From assembly GCF_014174405.1 (NCBI RefSeq), contig NZ_JACEGA010000001.1, positions 1,176,001 through 1,240,000 of the forward strand: a stretch of DNA of 64,000 nucleotides, in the 5' to 3' direction. This document shows positions 18,494-39,906 of this stretch, in pieces. Each line of letters starts with the position of its first letter. Position 1 is the stretch's first letter. Source of the DNA: Variimorphobacter saccharofermentans. GTDB lineage: Bacteria; Bacillota; Clostridia; Lachnospirales; Lachnospiraceae. The notes below the pieces were generated by a model. It worked only from the letters and a program-made list of their open reading frames with translations, did not search any database and was not told where the DNA came from. The position numbers and the translations under genes were made by a program.

Positions 18494-18556
18494 TTAGCAC
18501 TCATGAAAGAAGAGTGCTAATTTTGTCTTGACATTTAAAAACTGCTGTATTATGAT
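18494..18556 (+). promoter_or_regulatory. CIRCE operator and promoter of htpG
   Basis: TTAGCACTC (18494-18502), nine bases, and GAGTGCTAA (18512-18520) form a perfect CIRCE element, the binding site of the heat-shock repressor HrcA. It is followed by TTGACA (18528-18533), 17 bp and TATGAT (18551-18556). htpG should therefore be derepressed by heat through HrcA. Confidence 0.93.
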
Positions 18557-18616
18557 ATCCTTTGAAGGAAATTTACCGAATAAATGACGATAATATTACA
18601 AAAAGGAGTTGTTAGA

Positions 18617-20737
18617 ATGAGTACTGAACGTGGCACTTTATCCATCCATTCAGAGAATATTTTCCCCATTATTAAGAAATGGTTATATTCGGACCATGAT
18701 ATCTTCGTAAGAGAATTGGTATCAAATGGTTGTGATGCGATCACGAAATTAAAGAAGCTTGAAATTATGGGTGAAGCAACACTTCCTGAAGATAATCATT
18801 TTCAGATAACCGTAACTGTGAATCCGGAGGAAAAGACAATATGCTTTTCTGACAACGGAATTGGTATGACGGCGGAAGAGGTTAAGGAATATATTAATCA
18901 GATCGCATTTTCCGGTGCACAGAAATTCATGGAGAAATATAAGGACAAGACCAATGAGGATCAGATTATCGGACATTTTGGTCTGGGCTTCTATTCTGCA
19001 TTTATGGTGGCTGGTCGTGTAAGCATTGATACCCTGTCCTGGCAGGAAGGTGCTGAACCGGTGCATTGGGAGTCCGATGGTGGTACAGAATATGAGATGA
19101 GTACTGGTACAAGAACGGAACGTGGTACCGATATCACATTGTACTTAAATGAAGAAAGCTATGAATTTTCTAACGAATACCGTGTAAGAGAAATAATTAA
19201 AAAGTACTGTTCCTTTATGCCGGTTGAAATATATTTTGTAAACGCGAATGCTCCGAAGGAGGAAGAAAAGGAAGAAGTTATTGACGCTTCCGTAAATGAG
19301 GAGGGTGTCGCTTCAGAAGATTCCGCAGAGAAAGAGGAAAAGAAGGAAAAGAAAAAGCCGGAACCGATTAATAATACCAATCCATTATGGATGAAGCATC
19401 CGAATGATTGCACCGAAGAGGAATATAAGAATTTCTATCATGATGTATTCCATGATTATAAGGAGCCTCTGTTCTGGATCCATCTGAATATGGATTATCC
19501 TTTTAATTTAAAGGGTATTCTATACTTCCCGAAAATCAATACAGAATATGATTCTCTGGAAGGATTAATTAAGCTTTATAGTAATCAGGTATTTATTGCA
19601 GATAATATTAAGGAAGTAATACCGGAATTCCTGATGCTGTTAAAGGGTGTTATTGATTGCCCGGACCTTCCGCTTAACGTATCCAGAAGTGCGCTGCAGA
19701 ATGACGGCTTTGTGAAAAAGATTTCCGATTATATTACAAAGAAGGTAGCGGATAAGCTCACCGGTATGTTTAAGGTTGAGAGAGAGAATTACGAGAAGTT
19801 CTGGGATGACATTAGTCCTTTCATTAAGTTTGGCTGCTTAAAGGATGATAAGTTCCGTGAAAAGGTGAAGGATGTTATAATCTTTAAGAACCTGGAAGGA
19901 AAATATCTTACTCTGGCAGATTATATAGCTGCGAAAAATGGCACTAAGGATACAGAGAAGGATACTGCCAAGGAAGCTGAGAAAACTGATTCTGAATCAG
20001 AGAAGAATAGCAATTCAGAGACGGATAAGGGTACAGAGTCCTCTGAAAGTAAAGAAGAACATGTTCATGATGAACATTGTGAATGCGGCCACGATCATGA
20101 TCATGACGAAGAGGTTACAGAGGATAAGAAAACCATTGTCTACTATGTAACTGATGAAAAGCAGCAGAGTCAGTATATTAATATGTTTAAAGAAGCTGGC
20201 CTCGATGCATTTATCCTGACTCATAATATTGACCAGCCCTTCATTACCCAGCTGGAGTACCAGGATCAGACAATAAAGTTCCAGCGAATTGATGCAGATA
20301 TCAGTGATAGCTTTAAAGAAGAGACCAAGAAAAAGGATCAGAAGGTTCTTAAGAACAATACCGAAGCAATGACCAAGCTATTCCGTAAGGTTCTTGGTAA
20401 AGAGAAGCTGGAAGTAAAGGTTGAGAAATTAAAGAATGATAAGGTGTCTTCCGTTATGACCCTGTCTGAGGAAAGCCGAAGAATGCAGGATATGATGCGT
20501 ATGTATAGTATGCAGGATATGGATCCCAATATGTTCGGCGGTGGAGAGACCCTGATATTGAATGCGAATAATCAATTGGTTCAGTATATTATCACGAATG
20601 AGAATTCAGAATATACTCCGATGATTTGTGAGCAACTGTATGATCTGGCGCTTCTAAGCCATAAGCCGTTGGATCCAGAGGCAATGACCAAGTTTATTCA
20701 AAGAAGCAATGAGATTATGTTACATTTAGCAAAATAA
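18617..20737 (+). CDS. htpG: HtpG (Hsp90) chaperone with charged and His/Cys-rich inserts
   Basis: Starts at ATG 18617 behind AAAGGAG, giving 706 aa against about 620-640 for most HtpG. The N-terminal ATPase has 'RELVSNGCDAITKL', 'DNGIGMT' and 'GHFGLGFYSAFMV'. Two inserts explain the extra length: a Glu/Lys-rich one at about 215-250, and one at about 440-505 that is Asp/Glu/Ser-rich and contains a short His/Cys cluster (HVHDEHCECGHDHDHD, about 481-497) that looks able to bind metal. The middle and C-terminal domains are otherwise intact. Controlled by CIRCE. Confidence 0.95.
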   Translation: MSTERGTLSIHSENIFPIIKKWLYSDHDIFVRELVSNGCDAITKLKKLEIMGEATLPEDNHFQITVTVNPEEKTICFSDNGIGMTAEEVKEYINQIAFSGAQKFMEKYKDKTNEDQIIGHFGLGFYSAFMVAGRVSIDTLSWQEGAEPVHWESDGGTEYEMSTGTRTERGTDITLYLNEESYEFSNEYRVREIIKKYCSFMPVEIYFVNANAPKEEEKEEVIDASVNEEGVASEDSAEKEEKKEKKKPEPINNTNPLWMKHPNDCTEEEYKNFYHDVFHDYKEPLFWIHLNMDYPFNLKGILYFPKINTEYDSLEGLIKLYSNQVFIADNIKEVIPEFLMLLKGVIDCPDLPLNVSRSALQNDGFVKKISDYITKKVADKLTGMFKVERENYEKFWDDISPFIKFGCLKDDKFREKVKDVIIFKNLEGKYLTLADYIAAKNGTKDTEKDTAKEAEKTDSESEKNSNSETDKGTESSESKEEHVHDEHCECGHDHDHDEEVTEDKKTIVYYVTDEKQQSQYINMFKEAGLDAFILTHNIDQPFITQLEYQDQTIKFQRIDADISDSFKEETKKKDQKVLKNNTEAMTKLFRKVLGKEKLEVKVEKLKNDKVSSVMTLSEESRRMQDMMRMYSMQDMDPNMFGGGETLILNANNQLVQYIITNENSEYTPMICEQLYDLALLSHKPLDPEAMTKFIQRSNEIMLHLAK

Positions 20738-21049
20738 TTATATAAAGCAAATAATGCGAGAGCTTATCCATGCTTAAGGCAATCTGCCTTCACAATAAAG
20801 CAGGATGGGCTCTTACTTTTTGCTCATATTTTATGAAAAGTGGGAAATACTGAATGGTATATAGGAAATCTAATTATCTAAAATTTTAATAAACCTATTG
20901 ATAAATACAATGTGTCTGTGATAATATATGGTAATGAATACTATATCTTGTGACGTGATAAAACATACTGTGCAATTATCAATACAATGTCAAATAAATA
21001 AGAAATTACATAGTGTAGTTCTTATTGAGATTATAAACTGGAGGATAAA
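20738..21049. other. Intergenic region between htpG and degV-like gene
   Basis: These 312 AT-rich nt contain the htpG terminator hairpin (20759-20819) and, further on, sequence that must hold the degV-like promoter. No reading frame is supported. Confidence 0.5.
20759..20819 (+). terminator. Terminator after htpG
   Basis: AGAGC-TT-ATCC-AT-GCTT pairs with AAGC-A-GGAT-GG-GCTCT, with a nested GGCA/TGCC hairpin in the loop, followed by TTACTTTTT. Confidence 0.65.
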
Positions 21050-21889
21050 ATGATGCCCTATAGAATAATAGTAGATAGCTGTACTGACTTACCGAAGCAG
21101 GTAAAGGAGGATGGCCATGTTCAAATTGTACCACTAACACTGATTGTAGAAGATGCTGCCATCATAGATGATCACACCTTTAATCAACAGGATTTCTTAA
21201 CACGTGTTAAGAACAGTCCAACCTGCCCGAAATCAGCATGTCCTTCGCCGGATGACTTTATGAAGTACTATGATTACGACGGCGATATTTATGTCGTTAC
21301 GATATCATCACAGCTTAGTGGCTCTTATAATAGCGCTGAGTTAGCCAAACGGTTATATCATGAAGATCATCCAAATAAAAAGATTGAGGTGATTGATTCA
21401 AGATCCGCTTCGGTTGGGCAGACACTGATTGCGTTAAAGATTAAAGAACTTATCGAAAACAGTCATCCCTTTGAGAGCGTCGTTGAGAAAGTCAGAACCT
21501 TCCGTGATGGACTAAAAACGAAATTTGTCTTAGAAAACTTAGATACATTAAGAAAGAATGGTAGATTAACCAGTATTCAGGCGCTTCTATGCAGTGCCTT
21601 AAATATAAAGCTGGTTATGTCAGCAACTGCAGAAGGAACCATCATGAAATTAGGTCAGGCAAGAGGTATCGCAAAAGCCTTGCTTGAAATGATAAAAGCA
21701 ATCGAGCGAGACGTTGTGAAGCCCAATGAGAAGACAATAGCCATTGCTCACTGCAACAATTATGAGCGTGCGAAATTTGTTAAGGAAGAGATATTGAAGC
21801 GGATTCCATTTAAGGATTGCCTTATTGTAGATACTGCAGGTGTCAGCTCCATGTATGCCAACGAAGGTGGAATTATAACAGCATACTAG
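21050..21889 (+). CDS. DegV family fatty-acid-binding protein
   Basis: A 279-aa DegV/FakB-type protein. It begins 'YRIIVDSCTDLP', has the 'SPTCPKSACPSPDDF' Ser-rich loop and 'TISSQLSGSYNSA', and the C-terminal domain follows. Family members bind a single fatty acid and in some species present it to the kinase FakA for phosphorylation. A second, distinct DegV gene lies at 53.4 kb; no fakA is visible. AGGATAAA site before ATG 21050 or 21053. Confidence 0.88.
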   Translation: MMPYRIIVDSCTDLPKQVKEDGHVQIVPLTLIVEDAAIIDDHTFNQQDFLTRVKNSPTCPKSACPSPDDFMKYYDYDGDIYVVTISSQLSGSYNSAELAKRLYHEDHPNKKIEVIDSRSASVGQTLIALKIKELIENSHPFESVVEKVRTFRDGLKTKFVLENLDTLRKNGRLTSIQALLCSALNIKLVMSATAEGTIMKLGQARGIAKALLEMIKAIERDVVKPNEKTIAIAHCNNYERAKFVKEEILKRIPFKDCLIVDTAGVSSMYANEGGIITAY

Positions 21890-21908
21890 AGGGGATGCAT
21901 ATGGATGC

Positions 21909-22160
21909 TTGCTACCTTTCCCCGGAGACATTAGTAATATGACACTTATGCCCTTTAATGGTTTTCACATGTTTTACGGGGAACCATCCAGCCAGACAGT
22001 GGCTTTTATGAGGGTTGATAATATCGAAAAGCTACATTCATTTATTAAGAAAAACGGTTGGGATAAAATAAGCGAAATAGAAACGCAGCACTGGGGTGGT
22101 AAAGAGTGTAGTGTTACAACAATCGATGGTGGTGTAATGAGGTTTTTCCAGTTGGATTAA
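21909..22160 (+). pseudogene. VOC/glyoxalase-like C-terminal fragment
   Basis: The frame opens at TTG 21909 (first ATG at 21939) and gives 74-83 aa ending 'ECSVTTIDGGVMRFFQLD', like the last strand of a VOC-fold protein. Normal members are about 120-140 aa, so the N-terminal half is missing. A good ribosome binding site (GAGGGGATG) precedes ATG 21901, but that frame stops after 13 codons, which suggests a frameshift or decay. It lies 19 nt after the DegV gene. Confidence 0.35.
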
Positions 22161-22212
22161 CAATCGCTATAGTTAAGAAATAAATAGATAGTAAGCGGCA
22201 CCAAATGATTCA

Positions 22213-22242
22213 ATAGGGATTATGAAAAGTCATAATCCCTAT
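22213..22242. terminator. 13-bp perfect hairpin, possible terminator
   Basis: ATAGGGATTATGA and TCATAATCCCTAT flank a 4-nt loop AAAG. The following sequence is A/T-rich but lacks a long T-run. Confidence 0.45.
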
Positions 22243-22384
22243 AATATAATGAATCAGCTTCATTTTTCCTACATGTCATTTCATTTTGAGGGGCTGTAAT
22301 ATATGGAAAATATGATGCTCTTTCATGCTCGTAATCATGGATAGAATTGGTGCCTGATAATACATGAAAAAATGAAATTAGTAG

Positions 22385-22413
22385 TTGACTTTTTTATGCT
22401 TTTGATAGATAAT
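22385..22413 (+). promoter_or_regulatory. Probable tRNA-Pro promoter
   Basis: TTGACT (22385-22390), 17 bp and GATAAT (22408-22413), about 60 nt before the tRNA. Confidence 0.6.
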
Positions 22414-22479
22414 AACTAATGCGGTGCTTATTAGAGTGTCGTTCGAAATGAATAAGTAGTAAGCTTATCAGTTATATTA

Positions 22480-22553
22480 CGAGGCGTGGCTCAGTTTGGT
22501 AGAGCGCTGCGTTCGGGACGCAGAGGCCGTGGGTTCGAATCCCGTCGCCTCGA
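22480..22553 (+). tRNA. tRNA-Pro (anticodon CGG)
   Basis: The acceptor arm CGAGGCG pairs with CGCCTCG (22546-22552), and the discriminator is A. The anticodon stem CTGCG/CGCAG encloses the 7-nt loop TTCGGGA, giving anticodon CGG for the CCG codon. The T arm GTGGGTTCGAATCCCGT is standard. CCA is not encoded. Confidence 0.96.
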
Positions 22554-22559
22554 TTGTGA

Positions 22560-22586
22560 GACTCTTGTTTTTCAAGGGTCTTTTTT
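22560..22586 (+). terminator. Rho-independent terminator after tRNA-Pro
   Basis: GACTCTTG pairs with CAAGGGTC around a TTTTT loop and is followed by six T. Confidence 0.9.
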
Positions 22587-22812
22587 ATGTTGTAACCCTC
22601 GGTCTCTTCTGGCCGGGGGTTCAATATTACTTATTTGCTTATTGGATATATTATACATGACCATTATTGGAATTGCATGGAATTTGAGTAAATGATATAC
22701 TAAAAAAGTCGTTAGATTAGATTTTGCAATAATTAAATGAACTGGTCAACTCATCATAAAATATATCATTTGGAGCATATGATAAGTATACATAGTTTTT
22801 AGGAGAAGATTT

Positions 22813-23838
22813 ATGAAAAATATGTCGTTAGCAGATAAAATTAACTCTTTAATTGAAAAGAATCATTTTTCCGGAGGGATCTCGATTAAGGAAAAAGGAA
22901 AGATAATTTATGAAAATGCATCAGGATATGCAGATAGAAGTAATAAAGTTTGTAATAATACGGATACCAGATTTGGAATTGCATCAGGAACCAAGTTTTT
23001 CACAGCATTGGCGATAGGGATATTGATAGAAAGAGGGAGAATATCACTTGATACAAAAGTATTTGACATCATTAAATATGATTTCCCTTTCTATTCAAAG
23101 GATATTACAATTGAGCAGTTATTGACCCATACATCGGGGATACCGGATTATTATGACGAAGACAAAATAGATGATTTTGATAATTTCTACGTTGCCATAC
23201 CATGGTATGATTTAAGAGAGCCCAAGGATTATTTTCCTATATTTCCTCAGGAAGAAATGAAATTTCTTCCTGGTGAGAAGTTTTCATATTGTAACAGTGG
23301 ATATGTATTATTAGCTGCCATAGTGAATGAAGTATCAGGAATCCCATATACAGAATTTGTAGAGGAGTATATATTTAAAGCGAACGGCATGAAGAATTCG
23401 GGTTTCTTTGAATTAAACAGATTACCTGAAAATACTGCCCTTGGTTATGTGAAAGACGATAAAGGCTGGCGTACGAATATATATAACTTACCAATAGTAG
23501 GAGGCGGCGATGGTGGTGCGTTTACTACGGTAGGAGATTTATATATATTATGGGATGCTTATTTCACATTTAAGATTTTATCCGAGGATTTGACAGAACT
23601 ATATATAAAGCCTTATACCAAAGCGAAATCGGAAGGAGAAAATATATATTATGGATATGGGATTTGGCTAAGTAAGGAGGATAATACACTAGAAGAGTAT
23701 ATTGTTGGATGCGATGCTGGAGTATCTTTTAAATCCGCAGTAATAAGGAAGAATGAAGTAGTTTATACCGTGATATCCAATACCGGTGATGGAGCATGGC
23801 CTATCATAAGTGAGATAAAAGAATTCTATTGCATTTGA
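22813..23838 (+). CDS. Serine hydrolase of the beta-lactamase/AmpC-like family
   Basis: A 341-aa protein with the SxxK motif 'SGTK' (Ser58, Lys61) and the YxN motif in 'FSYCNSGY', the two core motifs of class C beta-lactamase-like esterases and DD-peptidases. No signal peptide is seen, so a cytoplasmic esterase or peptidase is more likely than an antibiotic-degrading enzyme. TAGGAGAAG precedes the ATG, and a bidirectional terminator follows. Substrate unknown. Confidence 0.82.
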   Translation: MKNMSLADKINSLIEKNHFSGGISIKEKGKIIYENASGYADRSNKVCNNTDTRFGIASGTKFFTALAIGILIERGRISLDTKVFDIIKYDFPFYSKDITIEQLLTHTSGIPDYYDEDKIDDFDNFYVAIPWYDLREPKDYFPIFPQEEMKFLPGEKFSYCNSGYVLLAAIVNEVSGIPYTEFVEEYIFKANGMKNSGFFELNRLPENTALGYVKDDKGWRTNIYNLPIVGGGDGGAFTTVGDLYILWDAYFTFKILSEDLTELYIKPYTKAKSEGENIYYGYGIWLSKEDNTLEEYIVGCDAGVSFKSAVIRKNEVVYTVISNTGDGAWPIISEIKEFYCI

Positions 23839-23873
23839 GAAATACCAAATTGAATACGTAAATATGGATGTAC

Positions 23874-23912
23874 AAAAAGGCCTTACAATCTTTCGAATTG
23901 TAAGGCTTTTTT
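23874..23912. terminator. Bidirectional terminator
   Basis: GCCTTACAAT (23880-23889) pairs with ATTGTAAGGC (23897-23906), flanked by an A-run on the left and a T-run on the right. It can end both the serine hydrolase transcript and the minus-strand tRNA-Thr transcript. Confidence 0.93.
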
Positions 23913-23915
23913 AAC

Positions 23916-30236
<6,321 letters not shown>

Positions 30237-30239
30237 TAA

Positions 30240-32201
<1,962 letters not shown>

Positions 32202-32270
32202 GACGATAATATGTGGGTGCATGAATTTAAGGAAAACAATGGACAGAACAGAATCAAATTATAAGGTTAA

Positions 32271-32531
<261 letters not shown>

Positions 32532-32534
32532 TGA

Positions 32535-33317
<783 letters not shown>

Positions 33318-33401
33318 TCGCTTACATTAGGTAGAGACATAGGTGGCATGTGAATTGTCTCAAGAGCATGCAAGGAATTAGGTACAGGAGCGGAGGAAAG
33401 A

Positions 33402-34727
33402 ATGAGTAAGCATATTGATGAATTAATTGAAACGAAAGTAGCAGCAATAAAAGAAAAGAAGAATATATTTGAGGTCGGTCGTGTCTCCAAAGTACAGAAT
33501 TATATACTTGAGGTGGATGGCCTTGAGAATATCGGTTTTTTTGAAAAGGTTACAATTGAGGACAAAGCAGAGGGCTACGTCAGCGCAATTAATCAAAGAA
33601 ATGTGGTTGTTGCTGTTACGAAGAAAACCTCTGACATCAATATTGGAGATGCGGTAAAAGCAACAGGCAAAGAGTTCAGGGGACTGTATTCTCCGTATTC
33701 AATAGGACATATAGTGGATATGTTTGCAGAGGATAAACTTACCTCTAAGCGATTTGATGATACCATCGAGATACCGATTTCCACAAAACCAATCCCCATC
33801 ATGGACCGAGGCTCAGTAAATCGACCATTACTGACTGGTATTACAGGAATAGATATGATATATCCGGTTGGTTGTGGTCAAAGACAGTTAATCATCGGAG
33901 ATAAAAAGACTGGAAAAACGCAAATTGTATTAGATACTATAGTGAATCAGAAGGACAAGGATATATTATGCATCTATATTGCAATTGGAAAGACTAAGAA
34001 AGAAGTAAAAGAGGTATATGCGGAGCTGTTACGACGTGGAGCTATGGAATATACAATTATTCTGGCAGCCTTTAATGATGAATGCCCGCCAGTATTAACG
34101 AATACTCCTGCTGTTGGACTGGCAATTGCGGAGCATTACATGCTACAGCAGAATATAGACGTTTTGGTTGCAATTGATGATCTGAAACGCCATGCAGATG
34201 TATATCGTGAGATCAGTCTTTTGACGGGTAAGGTTCCGGGAAGAGATGCTTATCCTTCGGATATGTTCTATACACATGCAAGCCTGCTAGAGAAGGGCTG
34301 TCAACATAAAAATGGAGGTTCCATAACGATTCTTCCGATCATTGAAACAAAAGGTGGAGATATTACGGATTACATATCGAGTAATGTGATTTCCATTACA
34401 GATGGTCAGATTGTGCTTTCTACGAAGAATTTTGAGGATGGACAAAAGCCTGCCATTGATTATGGACTTTCCGTGTCACGTTTGGGTGGTGCTGTGCAGA
34501 CAAAGGAGATCAAGAAAATAGGTGCAGTAGTAAGACGTGAACTATTATCCTATCTCGAAACCTGTGATGTATATGAGTTGGCTAATATGGATGAGATGAG
34601 TCCTGAGCTGCGTAATAAGATGCTTATAGGTAAGGAAATCAGAAACCGCTTAATTCAATACAAATTCAGCCCGTGGTCAATCGATAAGATGAGCGTTATG
34701 TTTAATGACCTGGTTGAGTTAGATTAG
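33402..34727 (+). CDS. F1-ATPase alpha-like subunit
   Basis: 441 aa against about 500 for ordinary alpha, with the C-terminal helical domain shortened. N-terminal beta barrel (25-95); nucleotide domain with Walker A 'GDKKTGKT' at 166-173, 'GRDAYPSDMFYTHASLLEK' (ordinary alpha: GREAYPGDVFYLHSRLLER) and 'IDDLKRHADVYREISLL'. The arginine finger that completes the catalytic site in beta is kept, Arg360 in 'GLSVSRLGGAVQ'. GGAGG precedes the ATG. This set is distinct from a housekeeping ATP synthase, whose genes would include a clear a subunit. Confidence 0.92.
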   Translation: MSKHIDELIETKVAAIKEKKNIFEVGRVSKVQNYILEVDGLENIGFFEKVTIEDKAEGYVSAINQRNVVVAVTKKTSDINIGDAVKATGKEFRGLYSPYSIGHIVDMFAEDKLTSKRFDDTIEIPISTKPIPIMDRGSVNRPLLTGITGIDMIYPVGCGQRQLIIGDKKTGKTQIVLDTIVNQKDKDILCIYIAIGKTKKEVKEVYAELLRRGAMEYTIILAAFNDECPPVLTNTPAVGLAIAEHYMLQQNIDVLVAIDDLKRHADVYREISLLTGKVPGRDAYPSDMFYTHASLLEKGCQHKNGGSITILPIIETKGGDITDYISSNVISITDGQIVLSTKNFEDGQKPAIDYGLSVSRLGGAVQTKEIKKIGAVVRRELLSYLETCDVYELANMDEMSPELRNKMLIGKEIRNRLIQYKFSPWSIDKMSVMFNDLVELD

Positions 34728-34774
34728 ATGAACGTTTATTAGTCCTCTATAGAGAAAGAAAGGGCAGGTTTCCC

Positions 34775-36930
<2,156 letters not shown>

Positions 36931-36943
36931 AAGTCTGCTTTGA

Positions 36944-38456
<1,513 letters not shown>

Positions 38457-38492
38457 TGAAAACAGCGTTTGCTGATATGTACAGGGGGTCAG

Positions 38493-39890
38493 ATGTTGAC
38501 GAATAACAATCTGAAGAAGTTTTTTATACATAACTTTTTCGTACAAGGTGTAGTTGCATCCATATTTGTATTGGTTGCGATCATTATATATTCCTACTTT
38601 TATACCAAATCTATTTCTACGCCAAAAGAAGAGCAATTAATCACATTAGCTACATTTCAGGAAAATGCCAGCGCGGTGATTGGCGAAGGGATAGAAGGGA
38701 TGCTTGATAATATGGGCGAAAATAGTTCGACTCAATCGGTATTAGTCGAGTTCCCTGGTGAGTGTGATTTGGTACGGCAGGATCAGGATTACTACATAGA
38801 AGACTCCAATAATGATCAAAGCAAACAGCGGATTAACTCCGATTATCCGATTTTTGTAGATCAGGGTGCTTCCTTATACCTATACCATGAGAATTTTACT
38901 CTTTATACCAGTGAATTAAAGAAACAGAACGCAAAAATAAATACCTATCTATCCCAGGGTATGAGCTTTAATTCAGACAAGGTACGTGAGGGTAATGATA
39001 ATTATATACTTTTACAGCTTCCAACAGGACTATTCATGAATCTTTCGGAACTGAATATTACCTTAGGCGATTATTCATATACCGTAGAAGCGAATTCAAT
39101 CATGAAGGTATGTGAGGATAAAATCATTTACTGTAATTTATTTAGTGACGAGGGAAAGGTAAATTCAATCTCTGTAGAAGACAGTAGTATGATGGTTTAC
39201 TTTGGAGAGAAACGATATACCTATGATATGTTTCATGAGAGTATTGACCCTTCAGAGGATATCACCTCGCCGTTGAGACTGGAGGAGCAGCATGTAAATG
39301 ATGCACTGTACCAATACTTTTTAGGAGCAAAATACGAGTACAATGCAGGTAAATATTTTCTTTGGACAAAAGAGGGTTATATGCTGGAAATGGATGATAA
39401 GCGTTTTTTATTAAGCAGTGATCCTTTGTATTATAAAGATGAGCAAAAGATCCTTTTACCCTGTGATTACGAATTAGTACAGCCTAAATTCTTTAGTCTG
39501 AACAAGCTACCTGCAATGACGATGCTCCAATACTGTGATGGAGTGGTATATACCTCCTATGGGGATCAGGGGCATACATTTCAAAATATCGTATTATTTG
39601 ATGGGGATCAGACTTATATATTTTTTGATAACACGGTACTTCGATGGGGTGAAGAAGAAGTATTAATTCCACCACTTTCAAGTGTTAGTGTTGGAGAAGA
39701 TGGCACAATTGGTATTTATCATTATGATAATCAGGAATACCTTCAGTATCAGGTGGATGGATATCAGGAAGTAAAAGCTACTGTAAATGATGACATTGTA
39801 TTTAATCTTTCAACTGATATATGGTACCGTTCGGATGGACAGGAACAGCTTTTGTTTTCTGAACCATCCCTGTTGCCCGAAGTAAAATAG
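38493..39890 (+). CDS. Bitopic membrane protein with two ectodomain modules
   Basis: 465 aa from ATG 38493, behind GGGGGT. A single membrane helix (about 16-36) is followed by two beta-rich modules. The first (about 80-255) matches the N-terminal part of the 3673-aa protein ('NSDYPIFVDQGASLYL', 'LPTGLFMNLSELNI'). The second (about 285-465) matches the C-terminal domain of the preceding polytopic protein ('NLSTDI', 'GQEQLLF'). It therefore links the neighbouring proteins by domain sharing. Function unknown. Confidence 0.7.
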   Translation: MLTNNNLKKFFIHNFFVQGVVASIFVLVAIIIYSYFYTKSISTPKEEQLITLATFQENASAVIGEGIEGMLDNMGENSSTQSVLVEFPGECDLVRQDQDYYIEDSNNDQSKQRINSDYPIFVDQGASLYLYHENFTLYTSELKKQNAKINTYLSQGMSFNSDKVREGNDNYILLQLPTGLFMNLSELNITLGDYSYTVEANSIMKVCEDKIIYCNLFSDEGKVNSISVEDSSMMVYFGEKRYTYDMFHESIDPSEDITSPLRLEEQHVNDALYQYFLGAKYEYNAGKYFLWTKEGYMLEMDDKRFLLSSDPLYYKDEQKILLPCDYELVQPKFFSLNKLPAMTMLQYCDGVVYTSYGDQGHTFQNIVLFDGDQTYIFFDNTVLRWGEEEVLIPPLSSVSVGEDGTIGIYHYDNQEYLQYQVDGYQEVKATVNDDIVFNLSTDIWYRSDGQEQLLFSEPSLLPEVK

Positions 39891-39906
39891 AAAGGTGATG
39901 CAAGAT

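Larger units (their letters stand above)
22161..22479. other. Intergenic region before tRNA-Pro
   Basis: This 319-nt AT-rich stretch holds a perfect hairpin (22213-22242) and the likely tRNA promoter (22385-22413). Nothing else is supported. Confidence 0.5.

Noticed and set aside
22486..22695. A 69-aa reading frame
   Set aside because: It overlaps tRNA-Pro and its terminator and has no ribosome binding site.
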